A DNA stretch of 64,000 bases from contig JAACJO010000013.1 of NCBI GenBank assembly GCA_013368445.1, positions 1,206,235 through 1,270,234 of the forward strand. The letters run 5' to 3'. Source of the stretch: Leucocoprinus leucothites (lineage: Eukaryota; Basidiomycota; Agaricomycetes; Agaricales; Agaricaceae). This document shows, one piece after another, positions 50,439 to 62,800 of the stretch. The notes under the pieces are model-generated. The model searched no databases. It saw only the letters and a program-made list of their open reading frames with translations, and was not told where the DNA came from. Position numbers and translations under genes: made by a program. How positions within the stretch are numbered: position 1 is the first letter of the stretch; each line of letters begins with the position of its first letter.

Positions 50439-53400
50439 ATGTCCGGTAAGAACAATCATATTTCATCTGTTCATATCTATTCGCAAAACGTGGGACATTC
50501 TTATGCCCTAGTTGATACCATTCTTGAGTCCAGGAAGCTGGACTTTGATATTATTTTTCTACAGGAACCTCCTTGGAATCACATCCGCAAAGCACCTTCT
50601 ACGACTAACCCTGAAGGGGATGATGTTATAGGTGCCCCTATTCACCCGGAATGGCTGTGTATGGCTTGACCTACCAAGCCCAATGAACCTCGTCCATGTA
50701 CTTTAACTTATGTTCACAGACGACTATCTCGTATGAGACCTATTCTTCAACAAGAGTGGGTAAACCATCGTGACATTCAGATCCTAGGCCTATTTAACCA
50801 GGGTAACTACATTCATTTCCTTAACATATACTCTGACTCATCATCACTGGCGATTAATTTCCTATCGACAAATTTCATTGACATCCCTAATATTATATAC
50901 ATGGGAGGCGACTTCAATTGCCGTTCCCCAGAATGGGACCCTCTAGTCTCACATGTCCCTCAATCTGCCATAACTCTAACAGAGTTAGCGGAATGTTTCA
51001 ATCTTTCCAGGTCTACACTGACTGCCTTCTCCCCAACCCATTTCTCGTCTATCAAAAATTATGATAACACGGTTATTGATCTCATTTTTTGTGCCAACAT
51101 CTCCACTTCACATATCATTGATGCAAATTCAAGACTACCCTCGGATCATGCACCTTTGCTTATGGATCTTCCAATTCGTCCAGATTACATTAATTATAAA
51201 AAACAAGTACTCCCAAAAGATAGCGATGAAGAGACTACTTTCATTTCCCAGGTCTCAGAGCATCTTGCGGCCTTAGATTGTTCGAACATTCACTCTACTT
51301 CATGTTTGGACAATATTTCCTGTTCCATTTCTAGTATTATATCAGATTCTTGGAATTCGAACTCTAAAACCGTATGGATCACTAACCAGTCGAAAGAATG
51401 GTGGACTCCTCACTGTTCTGAATCTCTACTTGTGTACTGGAAATTGAAAGATCGGAAGGATTGGCAAGCGTTTAGAATGGCCACACAAGCTGCCAAGCAC
51501 TCTTTCTTCAATGAGCATATTCATGAAATCACCTCAAACAAAAAACGACCCTGGGACCTTATGGAATGGGTCAAACAACATAAACTTCCTGCTATCAAAG
51601 GCATTAGATACCTAGGACGCCCCTGCAACGACCTTCTGGACTTGTGGAATGCGCTCCACTCGTCATACAATTCTGCGTCGGGTTGCCCAGTAAGCCCTCA
51701 AATTCTAAATGAAATGAAAACTCTCCCCTCTCGATCTTGGGCAAACTTCTCTGCCCTTGAACTCATTGAATCCTTACAATCCTGCGCTAACTCCTCAGCA
51801 CCCGGACCTGACCACATTTCATGGAAACATCTGAAGTCTATCGTTGCTCATAACGATTGCCTAAAGAACATCATACTCATAGCTAATGCATGCGTACGTC
51901 TCTCTTATTGGCCGAGTCACTTCAAAGACTCGGTCTCTATCATCATTCCCAAGCCGAATAAACCGGCCTATGATACTCCTAAAGCGTTCTGCCCCATTGT
52001 CCTACTAAACACTTTAGGCAAACTAATTGAAAAAATGATTGCATGACGCATGCAATTTGAAGTGGTATCTTTAGATGTCCTTCATCCAAATCAAATGGGT
52101 GGAGTTATTCAGCGGTCTACTGAAGATGCTGGTGTTTTCCTCACACACATCATTTGGGCTGGTTGGGCCAAAGGTATGATCACTAGCGTTTGCACTTTCG
52201 ACATAGCCCAATTTTTCCCTTCCCTCAATCACGAAATTCTCACTGACATCTTATGACGCCAAGGGTTTGCCCCAGAGCTTGTAAAATTCTTCTCTCATTA
52301 CCTCATAGGCTGATCGACTCAGTTTATGTGGAATTCCTTCTTGTCCAATGCTCATGACGCAGATGTTGGCATAGGGCAAGGCTCAGCTCTCTCACCCATA
52401 CTATCGGCACTTTACCTAGCACCCCTTATGTTCATGTTCGAGCAACACGCCCATCTACAATCTATCCCCTCCTCCCTCCTATCTTTTGTTGATGACGGGC
52501 TTTGTATATCTCAAGCGAAGAACTATACTGACACAACATCTTCCCTTAAAGCAGCTTATTCCATCATTAATTCCATATGCACTGACCTCGGACTAGTTGT
52601 AGAACACGACAAATCTGAAGTCTTCCATTTCTCTAGACATCACAACGATACAAATCCCCCCCTAGACTTGTCTGAAGTCGGTGGCCCCATCCTCCATCCT
52701 AAACGCTTCTGGCATTATCTGGGCTTCTACTTCGACCGTCAACTCTCATTCCAGGAACACGTACAATACTATTCTACCAAAGCACTATCCACTGTGAAAG
52801 CTATGGGTATGCTAGGGAACTCTACCCATGGCCTTCTTCCCCTCCAAAAACAACTTTTATATAGATCATGTGTTGTCCCAGTAGCAACATATGGTTTTCG
52901 GCTATGGTACTTTGAAGGCGCCCGTAACAAAGCGCTACTCAAGTCCCTCTCATCTATGCAAAGGCGCGCGGCTTTATGGATCACGGGCGCATTTCATACA
53001 TCTCCATCTGGTGGTGCTGAAAGTATTGCCGGTCTTATCCCCATTCATCTTCATCTCCGTAAATTAGCCATTCGTTCTTCGTATCGAGTTTCTACTTTAC
53101 CCTCTAATCATGTGTTACGTTCCCTTTTATCTGAACAATTCTCTCTTAATTCCCTCCCTCATCCTCAATTGCTTCGCTTTCTCACTCTGGCCAAAAAAGC
53201 TAAAGTAAAAGGCCCCATTATTGATGTAGATAATTCTCTCTCTCACTTGTCGGATTCTTTTTCCCCCTTCTCTCCTGAATCAAAGCCTGGTTCTCGTCTT
53301 ATGGACATATTTCCCGATTCCATTCATTTCCACCCCTGTAATCGCTTGGACAAACACGAAACATACAAACATGTTTCATCTCTCGACTCGGTTTTTTCCT

Positions 53401-54943
53401 CATCTTCTTCTAATTGTAATTGTATCTCAGTTGTTACTGATGGTTCTGTTCCTCTTGTAGGTTCCCTTCAGACGGTTTTGGTAGCACATCTATATCGTGG
53501 CAGACGACAAGTATCCCATGCAAAACAAGCAAGCGGTCAGGCTTCATCCACAGACGCTGAACTCTACTCCATTTGCATCGGTATTGCCAAAGCTATTTCC
53601 CTCCAATGCGACCATATCATCCTCATAACCGACTGTCTACCAGCAGCCAAGCTGGCAGTCAACCCCTCCATCCACTCAAGCCAGTTGCAGTCAATTCAAG
53701 TCTGCCGGCTTCTATCCAATTGGCTCACAGCTAAACCATCACGATCCATCAACTTTTGGGACATTCCTTCCAAATGGCGTTGGAGTCCTCATCTCAAAGT
53801 CCATAATGACATCACCTCCACACGTATACACGCCCCTTCCCACACAGGTGCCACCCTCGACTTTTTATGATGCAAAGCCACCAACAATTGCAAGAAATCC
53901 TGGGAGTCTACATTCTGGAAGAAGAAGTACCACGGCAACAGTTTCCTTCTTTCCAAGAAAAATTGCAAGTTCCTCATCCCCACCTACGTCAAGGGAGGTA
54001 CATGGCTTCCTTTGGCCAATGAATCACCATCACTATGCGCTTGTGTAACTCGAGCCATCTTAAATCATGCTCCGATTGGAGCTTATCGCAAGAGGTTCTT
54101 CCCTCTTGAACCAGTATCTTGTCATTGCGGCTATCACCTGGAATCACGACATCACATCCTGTGTTATTGCCCTCTCTACCCCATCCGCACTCAATGGGTG
54201 CAATTGTCAGGATTTGCGAAATACCGGCGCTTACTAAGCGCGTGAAAGTTACGGAGAGGTTGGTCGTTGGCTTCAGCGTATGTGCTGCACCCTTCCAATA
54301 TCGCGTCGACCGATTTGGTCTACGAGGAAGATGACAGACAGTGCGAATTGGAATTCAACACTGAAGGAATAATGGACAGAGAATTCAGAGTGGAATCTTA
54401 GTCGATATTCAGAATGAATAATACATGAGCTAGTAGCGACATATTTAAGATAACGCGAAATTGGACAAATAACACATAAATATCGCGAAGCTCACAATGC
54501 GATGATAAACAAATAAACAGATAAACGAAAAGTAAATAGACAACAACAAATGCGACATGACAGAGAACGATAAACATAAATGGAATGGTGGAAACAAATA
54601 TGAGCGCAAATGAAAAGAGGATAGAATGATGAGCGGAGACAGGCTGTGAAATATTTATAGAAATGATAGATAATGAAAAATCGTAGGAATCAGAAATCAA
54701 AAAAGTAGTTGGAGATCAAATCGGAGAGGTTGCGATCGCAGATCATGACAGCAATGCACTTTTCCACAATATGAATTCCTTATCAAGTTCCTAAAAAAGA
54801 ATCCGGCCACTTTTGCCTTCTCCAATCATGACACGCGTCCACCACCACTTCAAGCTCCTGTGCCCGCTGAACCAAATGAAGGTGAACTATATTCCTTTAT
54901 CTCATCTCTTTTCTTTTCTTTTGAGTCTGATCTCTGTGTATAA
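50439..54943 (+). pseudogene. LB-9 ORF2, six or more stops and an LTR insertion
   Basis: Same register as LB-1 ORF2. Stops: TGA 50667-50669, 52044-52046, 52254-52256, 52314-52316 and 53868-53870, nearly all at LB-1 Arg (CGN) codons. The endonuclease (FLQEPPWNH, GGDFNCRSPEWD, SDHAPL), RT (GIGQGSALSPILS, FVDDG) and RNase H (VVTDGSVPLVG, TDAELYSICIG, ITDC) are readable. A 546 bp LTR enters after TQWVQ at 54204, and the final FLKKNPATFAFSNHD ... FESDLCV follows it. Confidence 0.9.
54205..54750 (-). mobile_element. 546 bp solo LTR in LB-9
   Basis: It begins TGTCAGG and ends ATGACA, with the exact 5 bp duplication GCAAT (54200-54204 and 54751-54755). It is A+T rich and unlike its surroundings. A TATAAATA box occurs on the minus strand near 54650-54665, which suggests leftward reading. 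It matches neither cop1 nor the 227 bp LTR, so it is a third LTR family, possibly Gypsy-like. No internal part is left. Confidence 0.85.
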
Positions 54944-57016
54944 CACCTCGTTCTATAGTCTCTCTCGAGTCTTTTCTATTTTACTGGTCTAATCATGTAT
55001 AGTCTTTGTCTTAAGTGGTCTTCGACTGCTTCATGTACCCCAGCTTGCTGTAGTGTACCGTCTGTTTGTAATATTTAGTTGAAAGCAGACTGTGATTGAG
55101 CACCGCTATATAAATTCATTGATTTAAAAAAAAAAAAAAAAAAAAGAACACACATTTGTGGTCAGTCGCAGCATGTTCCTTGCTGCAGTTGATGCACTTG
55201 ATATGGGGACAGGGATCCCTGGCAGGTGTGGGCTGGATGGGGGGGTTTGTCTTCAGCGACCCCTTGCAGCAGGAGGTGGTGTGGTGATTCTTGGACCAAT
55301 GTGGCCCACTGCAATGTGAATACCTGAGAGTGCGGTTGCGACAGGTGGTGGTAGTGTGGTCCCAATGCCAGCATCATTGACACTGGGGGGTCCTGGGGTG
55401 AGTGTGTGCAGCCTTGATCATAGACTGCACACCGTCGAAGTTGAGGTATTTGCTGACCAGGTGCTTGGCGTTAGCACCAGACTGAGAATCCCAAAGGTCG
55501 ACCCAAATGGTGGCGGTGTCAGCTTTGGTGGAGTTGTGCATAATGCGCACAGAGGAGATGTTAGCGAATGTCTCCTTGAAGGGAGACACGTGCATGCAAT
55601 CAGAGATGTGTTGTGGGGTGGTGCAGATACCACTCATATAATAAGGGATATCCAGGATCTTGAGATAAGACCTGGACCTGGGTCGTCTTGTCTTCAACTC
55701 GAACGGGGCGGTGAAGGCGGATGGGAGGGCAGACTCAATCACCAATGCCTCAGCATTGGTGGCAACGGAACTGGTGTACAATGAGATAGTGTCATACACC
55801 TTGGCGATGTTCTCAACATGAAGAGAGCTCTTTGCACGAGTGAGGGAGTCATTGAGGAGGTGCATGGCCTTGTGATGGAGGTAGGTGATATCACTGGCAT
55901 TGCCAGTGAAATCGAGGAAGAGTTGGCGTCAGGTAGGACCCGATGTGGTCATGCGGGGCTTCCTTGCAGAAGGCGCATCGGTGAGGGCAGCCTGATGCAT
56001 CGCAGCGACATGATCAGGCTTGAGGGTGGGGTGGGACTGGGCAAGCTTGATGAGTGCTGCCACAGACACCGGGGTGCGTGCAACCTCAGTGAATGACTTC
56101 TTAGCTGCTGAGGGTGGGATGGGCGCTTGCTTAGGAGTGGGGGGCACTTGAGTGGGCGCTTTGCCACTAGCACAGGCCTTCGCAGGCGCTGGCTTGGGCA
56201 GTAGGGGGGGACAGGCTGGGGTGGGCCGATGATCTGGGGGCGGTAAAGTGGGCGCCTTGGGGGAGCCCATGTCAATGTCATGTGAACCCGCTTTGTCAGC
56301 GGATCCATGGGTCGCCTCGTGGGCGACACATGTACGATTAGGGTAGGCCTCTTCAACTCTAGAGGCACAGTCCCATATGAAAACAGCGAATGTATCCCAT
56401 CCCTGGGCATGCATTCGCTTGCTGTCAAGGGCCATACTGCCTTGGCCCCGGTTGAAAATCTCTGCAACCAACGCAACGAGTGTCGGAATGAGTACGGCAG
56501 TAGTGGCCTCCGGAAGGGGGCCCTGGGGAACGCTCCCAACGAAGTGGGAGAAGAAGCGGAGCCCAGCAAGAGCCCAAGTCTCAACAGACTTCTCAGCTGG
56601 CCCAGAGGAGACAGCAGACCAAGGTGCTGGGGAGGAGGAGTGATGGGCATGAATGTGTGTGTGCCCACGGTGTAAGATTTCAGAGGCAATGGAACGTCAG
56701 CCACTGGGGGAGCAGGCGATGGCAATGGGACGTCAGCCATCGACTGGGAGGGGCCAGGCGACAAAATGTCAGCCTGGGGGGGACCAAAGAACCCGCAAAC
56801 ATTGCGGGGGTCATTGTATAGGTCAAGATGTTCGTCCTTGGACATCTCAGGGATATTGAGCTCGTCGTCGGAGGCATTGATGGACTTGGTGGAGTGGGGC
56901 GGAGGCCTATTAGACTTAGATTTGTGTTTACCCATGTAGCTACAAGTAACACAGTAGTATTGAGCTCTAATCGCAACACACCAACTTTTGATGGTGGTGG
57001 TAAGAGGTCAAGGAGG

Positions 57017-57470
57017 GGTGAGGGCTCAGCCCTCTCTCCAGTCCTATCAGCACTATATCTAGCTCCAGCTATTCAACTCTTTGAATGGTAGGCCATACAC
57101 CTCACATGTGACATTCTTTCCTATGTGGATGATGGCACATTCATTGCCCAGAGGAAAGACTGGGCCATGAATCTTGATGTGCTGAAAGGTGCATATGGGA
57201 TCATGTCTGGCATAGGTCCCTGATGGTGTAGGTGGCAACACTGGTGGCTCAATCACTGTGCTCTCTCACAGTGACAGGCCATTACTACTACATCTGTGTT
57301 GGGCTTTGGCCTGAGGCAGGTGGTTTCCATGGCGGTGAGCAGGCATATTCTGCTTGAGATGTGAGGGGTATTTTCTCTCATATTTGTTTTTTAGAGTACT
57401 TCTTTGTATCCAACTAGCCTGCTATCATGGACCAGTATATAAATTTATGATTTTATTTAATAATAATAAA
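57017..57470 (+). pseudogene. LC: RT scrap and 3' end of a third LINE
   Basis: The plus frame reads GSALSPVLSALYLAPAIQLF, a TAG, then ILSYVDDGTFIAQRKDWAMN and GAYGIMSGIG: LINE RT motifs with YVDDG instead of the LB FVDDG. It then passes into a non-coding 3' end with GGACCAGTATATAAATTTAT and an A-rich tail. The RT and the tail are joined by an internal deletion. No duplication. The family differs from LB. Confidence 0.75.
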
Positions 57471-57656
57471 AAAGAGACCTGAGAAATAAAGGCAGTCTCT
57501 TCATTGCTATCCTTGGGCAGTACACATTTTCTGTAATTAATATAATCTGGGTAGATTGGGAGATCAATGAGTAGAGGTGCATGATCTGAGGGAAGTCTTG
57601 AATTTGCATTAATAACATGGGGGGTGGAATTGTTAGCACAAAAAATGAGATTGATA
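57471..57656 (-). pseudogene. LB-10: endonuclease-end scrap
   Basis: On the minus strand it reads the end of the endonuclease domain and linker (NSRLPSDHAPLLIDLPI region, DYINYRKCVLPKDSNEETAF). At the codon where LB-1 has its stop, this copy has TGT (Cys). No ends present. Confidence 0.82.
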
Positions 57657-57965
57657 CATTACACCTTCTTGACCTCTTACCACCATCATCTCTTAGTTGG
57701 TGTGTTGCATTTTGAGTTCAATACTACTTGTGTCTACTTGTAGCTACATGGGTAAATGTAAATCTAAGTCCAACAAGCCTCCACACCAGTCAATCGAGGC
57801 TACTGATACCTCTGCTGATGTCCTATCGCAGCCAGTTGCTCCCCCTGTGGCTGATGTCCCATCACTGTCCCCAAAGCCCTTCACTGCTGGTGGACAGATG
57901 TTCTACCCTGTGAAGAACCCCCTTCCCCAGCACTGCTGTCCACTATCTTTTCCAGGTCAACTGAG

Positions 57966-57969
<4 letters not shown>

Positions 57970-58002
<33 letters not shown>

Positions 58003-58936
58003 CAATGATTTATTACGTGGTGCCCGGTTGCAGTCCGTGCTCACCAACATAATACAGGGCCTAAGTACCGCTACCTAAACCAAACACTACAAAGATGAGA
58101 ATAGATAGAGTCCTGTCTGAATATAGTACACTACTTGATGGCAAAGAGACATGGCATAGTAACAAGGAAATGAAACTAAAGTCCAACTCGCAGACCTCTA
58201 ACAGTAAGCTTACATGCGCATGTGGCCCTAGCAATGTACCAACAGGGTTGGAAGATGCATTGAAGCAGGTGCATGACCTACTACCAGGGCCTCCTATTGT
58301 CCTCCTTGTGATGGCCAAGCCAATCACGGTCGAACTGGTGGCGCCAGAATGGGCACTTTTGATCATCAGCTGCATGGTCACCCTTGCAGTTGATACATGA
58401 GATGTGGTGACAGGGCTCCCTGGCGGGTGTGGGCAGAATGGGGGGGTTTGCCTTCAGACTCCCCTTACAGCATGATGATGTGGAGCGATGATTCTCACTA
58501 TGGTGAGGACCACCACACTGGGAACACCTGAGTGCACGGTTGTGGCAGGTGGGGGTAGAGTGGCCAAAGTGCCAGCAGCGCTGGCACTGAGGGACACTGG
58601 GGTGGGCATGGGTGGGCTTGATGATGGCCTGCATACTATTGAAGTCGAGGTACTTGTTGAGGAGCTTCTTGGCGCTGGCTCCTGACTGAGAGTCCCATAG
58701 GTTGAACCAAATGGTTGCGGTGTCGGCATTGGGGGAGTTGCGCATGATGCACATAGATGAAACATCAGCAAAAGTGTCCTTGAATGGAGACAGTTGCATA
58801 TGATCAGTAATCTGGACTGGTGTAATACAAACGCCATTCACATGGAAGGGGACATCGAGGATCTTGAGATAAGACCTTGACCTGGGGCGGCATGTCTTCA
58901 GCTCGAATGGAGCGGTGAAGACGGAGGGGATAGCAG
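57970..58936 (-). mobile_element. HL3-e: 5'-truncated half-LINE in HL2-e
   Basis: It is 967 bp: poly(T), HL3 tail, 3' UTR and the C-terminal part of ORF1. The exact duplication TCAACTGAGGAGT (57957-57969 and 58937-58949) shows a normal LINE-type insertion. Confidence 0.92.
58281..58936 (-). pseudogene. HL3-e ORF1, C-terminal 218 codons
   Basis: Open from the truncation point: AIPSVFTAPFELKTCRPRSR, DVPFHVNGVCI, FNLWDSQSG, and the clusters CQRCWHFGHSTPTC, CSQCGGPHHSENH and CINCKGDHAADDQKC, ending NRRPW at 58281. The N-terminus is missing through 5' truncation. Confidence 0.86.
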
Positions 58937-59373
58937 TCAACTGAGGAGTCTGTTGAGACTTGGGCTCTTGTTGGGCTCTGTTTCTTCACCTGTTTTGCTA
59001 GGACAGCTGCCCAGGCCCTCTTCCAGAGGCCACCACTACTGCACTTGTCCCGACCCTCATTAGACTTGTTACAGAAATCTTCAACCGAGGCCAAGGTGAC
59101 ACGGCCCTCAACAGCAAGCGTATGTAAGCCCAGGGATGGGCCACATTTGCAGATTTCATCCAGGACTGTGCCTCCAGAATTGAGGAGGTCCACCCTAAAC
59201 ATATACGCATCATCTACAAGGTGACCCATGGATCTGCTGACAAAGTGGAATCATGTGATGTCAACATGGGCTCCCCCAAGGTGCCCAAGACCAAACAGAA
59301 GGCCCAGCTCAATCTGCCAGCCTGTGGCTCCAGCCCCCTCTGCCCTGGCCTGTCAAAGCATGTGCATACGGCC

Positions 59374-59745
59374 TGTCGAAGCAGCAACGGGGAGCGTAGC
59401 GGTGAAGGTAGACGACGAGGTCAGTACTCACTTTACTAGGCAGTTAGTCTGTTATGGGAGTATGTCCGAGGTAGTAGTTGCGACTGAGAGTATAGAATTG
59501 ACTGTAGAATAACGAAGAAAATACAAGGTATTTATACTAAAGAGTTCGAATAATTCTACTATAAAGAGAGTATTACACCATTGTTTCGAGGTGGTAAAGG
59601 GTACAAGTAAAATGTATAGTGAAACATGTAAAGTCCGCACGAAGTATCGGTGCGTGAACATAGTGGTATTAATAATAGAATGCATATGTCATAATTGAGA
59701 GTGAACATGAACGTAGCAGCATGTAGACGCGCACGTGATTCAACA
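59374..59745 (-). mobile_element. cop2 3' LTR
   Basis: On the minus strand the LTR starts TGTTGAATCACGTGC at 59745, after a purine tract (GAGTGAGGAGGAG, 59746-59758) downstream of the cop2 stop. The other end reads TGTCGAA on the plus strand at 59374, an inverted match with one difference. The right boundary is good and the left boundary is inferred. Confidence 0.7.
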
Positions 59746-59823
59746 CTCCTCCTCACTCGAAATGGCAGGAGATGCATAATTGAGCGACTATGAAAGTGCT
59801 TCGTTTAAGCAGCTATTAAAGCG

Positions 59824-62800
59824 CTAAAGAAATTCGATACCCAGAGAATAAACAAATTTATTGAAGAGAATTGAACCGAGGTTTTTCGTCAGAATATTGG
59901 CAGGGTTGTTTGAGCCCTCGATAAATTCCAACTCAACGGAACCTTCTTCAATGATATCTCGGATATAGTGGTATCGTATATCAATATGCTTCGAGCGTTT
60001 TTCTTGAACAGGGTTCTCGCTCCAGAAGATAGATCCGATATTATCACCATAGAGAATCGGAGCAGGAATTTTAAAACCTATCTCTTCGAGAAGTTGTCGA
60101 ATCCACATCAGCTGGCGGCTGCAATCAGATAGCGCCATATACTCAGCTTCAGTAGATGACAAAGCGACAGTTTTCTGCTTGCGGCTAAGCCAGCTTACAG
60201 GTCCATGCGCTATTGTGACAAAGTTACCTGTGACAGATGTCGAGACTGTCCGTCTTGCGCCCAATCACTATCGGAACAAGCAATGACGGCCTGATTAGAA
60301 GCTCCATCAAAGACGAGTCGATAATTGCACGTTGATCGCAAATATTGCAGCACATGGAGTCCAGCCCGGAAGTGCGCATTGGAAGGGGGCAGATTGCTGG
60401 GAGAGTTTGACAACTGCGAAAGGATATGTCAGGTCTCGATCCGATCATAAGATACATCAGCGATCCGACTAACTGTTGGTAATGAGTCCTAAACTTAGGA
60501 TCTACCTTATTGACATAGGGTTTGAAGATGAAACCGGATGGCAGCGGTGTGAATTTGCGCCTTTAGGAATCTCAAACTTCTCAAGAACCTTATCGAGGTA
60601 TTTCACTTGATCTATATAGAGTTTTCTCTCTTTTCGATCACGTGATATGTTCATGCCTAGGAACTCAGAAAGTTCACCTTGGTCACGACATTCCCAAGTA
60701 GTCATGAATTTTTGCTTCAACTCGGAGAGGAGCAGGGAATTCTTTTTACCCATAAAAAAGACATCATCCACATAAACGACCGCAAAGACACGCTCGCCGG
60801 TCTTGGGATGTGTAAAATGATAAACGCCAGCGTCGGACTTACAGCGCTTGAATCCAAGTTTCAGCATCGATGAAGTGAGTGCTTTCCACCAAGATAAGCC
60901 AGCTTGTTTTAGACCGTAGATCGCTTTGTGTAATCTCCAGACTTTCTTCTCATGGCCAGGAAGTCGGAATCCTTCTGGCTGCTCCATATAGATCTCTTCA
61001 TCCAGATCGCCATATAAATAGGCTGTTTTGACGTCAACAGAGTGAAGGTCAAAGTCCTCAAGCGCTGCAATGCCAAGAAGTAGGCGCGCGGTCTCATATC
61101 GGACAACTGGAGAAAAGAGTTCATCGAAGTCGATTCCCTCGATCTGGGAGAACCCTTTCGCAACAAGGCGAGAGCGATAGCGATTATCGGACTTGATGTT
61201 ATAAACCCATCTATTTTTAATAGCTCTCCTTCCTTTTGGGAGATCAACGAGCTCGTATACACCTCGCTTGTGAAGTGCGTCTAATTCCTCAAGCATCGCT
61301 TTTTGCCATTTAGTTTGAGTTTCAGCGTCTAAGTTCGCAATATCTCGAAACTGTTCGGGAACTGGCCCATTGGCGCGTTGTGCGAGAAGGAAATCAACTA
61401 ATTTTACCCCCCCTTCCTTCATGAACTTCGCAAAATCGGTAGATGATGGTTTATTGTCGATACTACTATCCAGATGAGGGATATTCCAATTTCGTAATCT
61501 GTTCCGAGCTTCCTCATCGGAAATTGCTCCAGGAATAGGTCGATATTGGGCACAATTGTGGTAAGTTAGGATTGAGTTCCCTATATCGTCGGATGACATC
61601 AAGAGGGTCGCTCCTATCACCATACATTTCCTGGTCTGTTCGGAGGTTGAACATTTCGCCTAGGATGGCTATTTTCACGTTCGGTGACCCATCGGTCGAG
61701 CCGTTCTAGTGCATCAAGATCATCCTGGACGAAGGTCGTGGTGGCGGTACCTCAGGTGGAGATGGAGACCGAGCACGTTTACGTGGACCAGGTTCCTTTC
61801 GCGAAGGTCCGGAGAAGGAGGTAACTCGACTTCTTCTTCCTCTTCTTTTGGATGCGATCTTCAGGATCAGCATAAGAGAGGTGGACTTGGCGATCTAGGA
61901 GGTGAAGGTGTTTTAGGGCGTGGAGGAGCACGAGGTGAAGGTGCACGAGGCGGCTCTCCTCCTCGAGGTGCAGGCGGATGGTCTATATGTGGAACATTCA
62001 GAATAGTCGAGATTGGAGGAATCTCAGTGCGAGGCGGCTCGGGGTAAACCGCGGGTTTTTGATCTGGACATTTGGGAACATCTTTTCATCAAAGATGACA
62101 GTCGGCGAGATAAACTCGGCATTCCCTCGAGTATGGCGGAGAAAGATGTAATTCTTCTCCCGATCATATCCAACGAAGATCATCAGTTCAGATTTCGCAG
62201 ATAATTTATTTGGGCGCATTTCGTCCGGAAGGAACACATATGCAGCACAACCGAATACTCTAGGTGACTGATGTCAGGTTTATGTCCATGTACTAACTCA
62301 AACAGAGTTTTCCATTGGATGCAGTTCATCGATGTGCGATTGTAGATGTGGGTTGCGGTGTTAATGCGAAATCCCACCATGAATCTGGAAGACACGCGTG
62401 AAGTCGCATGGCTTGCACCTTCTCATGCAGTGTTCGATTCAATCTTTCTGCTGCCCGTTCTGTTGATGGACGTGGGGCGCACTCGGTGTGAACTCAATCC
62501 CTTTCACCCTAAGATAATCTTGCAGGGTACCTGCTACGAATTCTCCTCCTCGATCGGATGTAAATCGACGAATCGATTTGCCAAATTGGTTCTGAACGTA
62601 AGTTAGAAGCTCAACCATGCGGGGAGCTGCTTCAGCTTTTGATCACAGAAGCACCACATGGGCAAATGAGGAGTAATCGTCCAATAAGGTCATGACCCAT
62701 TTGTACTTGTGATAAGATGATGGGGAGCTCAAAGAGATCACTGTGAACGTGCTCAAAGGCTTCTTTTGCCCGAATTGGGTTATCATTAAAGGGTTTCTGG

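Larger units (their letters stand above)
47613..55145 (+). mobile_element. LB-9: full-length but decayed LINE
   Basis: Starts with the LB 5' terminus (CTCCTTTCCCTC, then ACCACCATCATTG) and ends with the LB tail and poly(A) to 55145. The duplication GAACACACATTTGT (47599-47612 and 55146-55159) is exact. It contains a 546 bp solo LTR. It spans both ORFs and so serves as the best comparison to LB-1. Confidence 0.92.
47530..56935 (-). pseudogene. HL2-d ORF1, interrupted by LB-9
   Basis: The ATG at 56935 gives MGKHKSKSNRPPPHSTKS, DDELNIPEMSKDEHLDLYND and FFGPPQADILSPGPSQ. Frameshifts lie in the middle module (LGLLSPLGQLRSLLRLGL read out of frame) and near 56471. Then come VAEIFNRGQGSMALDSKRMH, KPRMTTSGPT followed by a stop near 55929 (TGA for CGA in TRRQ), the block 55374-55865, and the last codons at 47530-47612 beyond LB-9. 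Inactive. Confidence 0.84.
46657..57016 (-). mobile_element. HL2-d: half-LINE split by LB-8 and LB-9
   Basis: The pieces are 46657-46733 (tail and hairpin), 47263-47612 (3' UTR, ORF1 end) and 55146-57016 (rest of ORF1, 5' UTR, 5' terminus). Its outer flanks are the cop1 LTR and LC and share no duplication. Confidence 0.86.
57657..59373 (+). mobile_element. HL2-e: half-LINE split by HL3-e, cut by cop2
   Basis: Family 5' terminus (CTTCTTGACCTCTTACC), ATG at 57748 (MGKCKSKSNKPPHQSIEA), then a deletion that removes the acidic block and FFGPPQ, and ADVPSLSPKPFTAGGQ. HL3-e follows at 57970. ORF1 resumes at 58950 with several frameshifts to about 59373, where the cop2 LTR begins. The 3' half is not in the window. 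Confidence 0.82.

Noticed and set aside
57697..58008. Frame ending in a long Phe run
   Set aside because: The Phe run is the poly(T) of HL3-e; only the HL2-e ORF1 start from 57748 is real.
61709..62047. 112-codon plus-strand Arg/Gly-rich frame
   Set aside because: Antisense to the proline-rich linker between integrase and RT of cop2.
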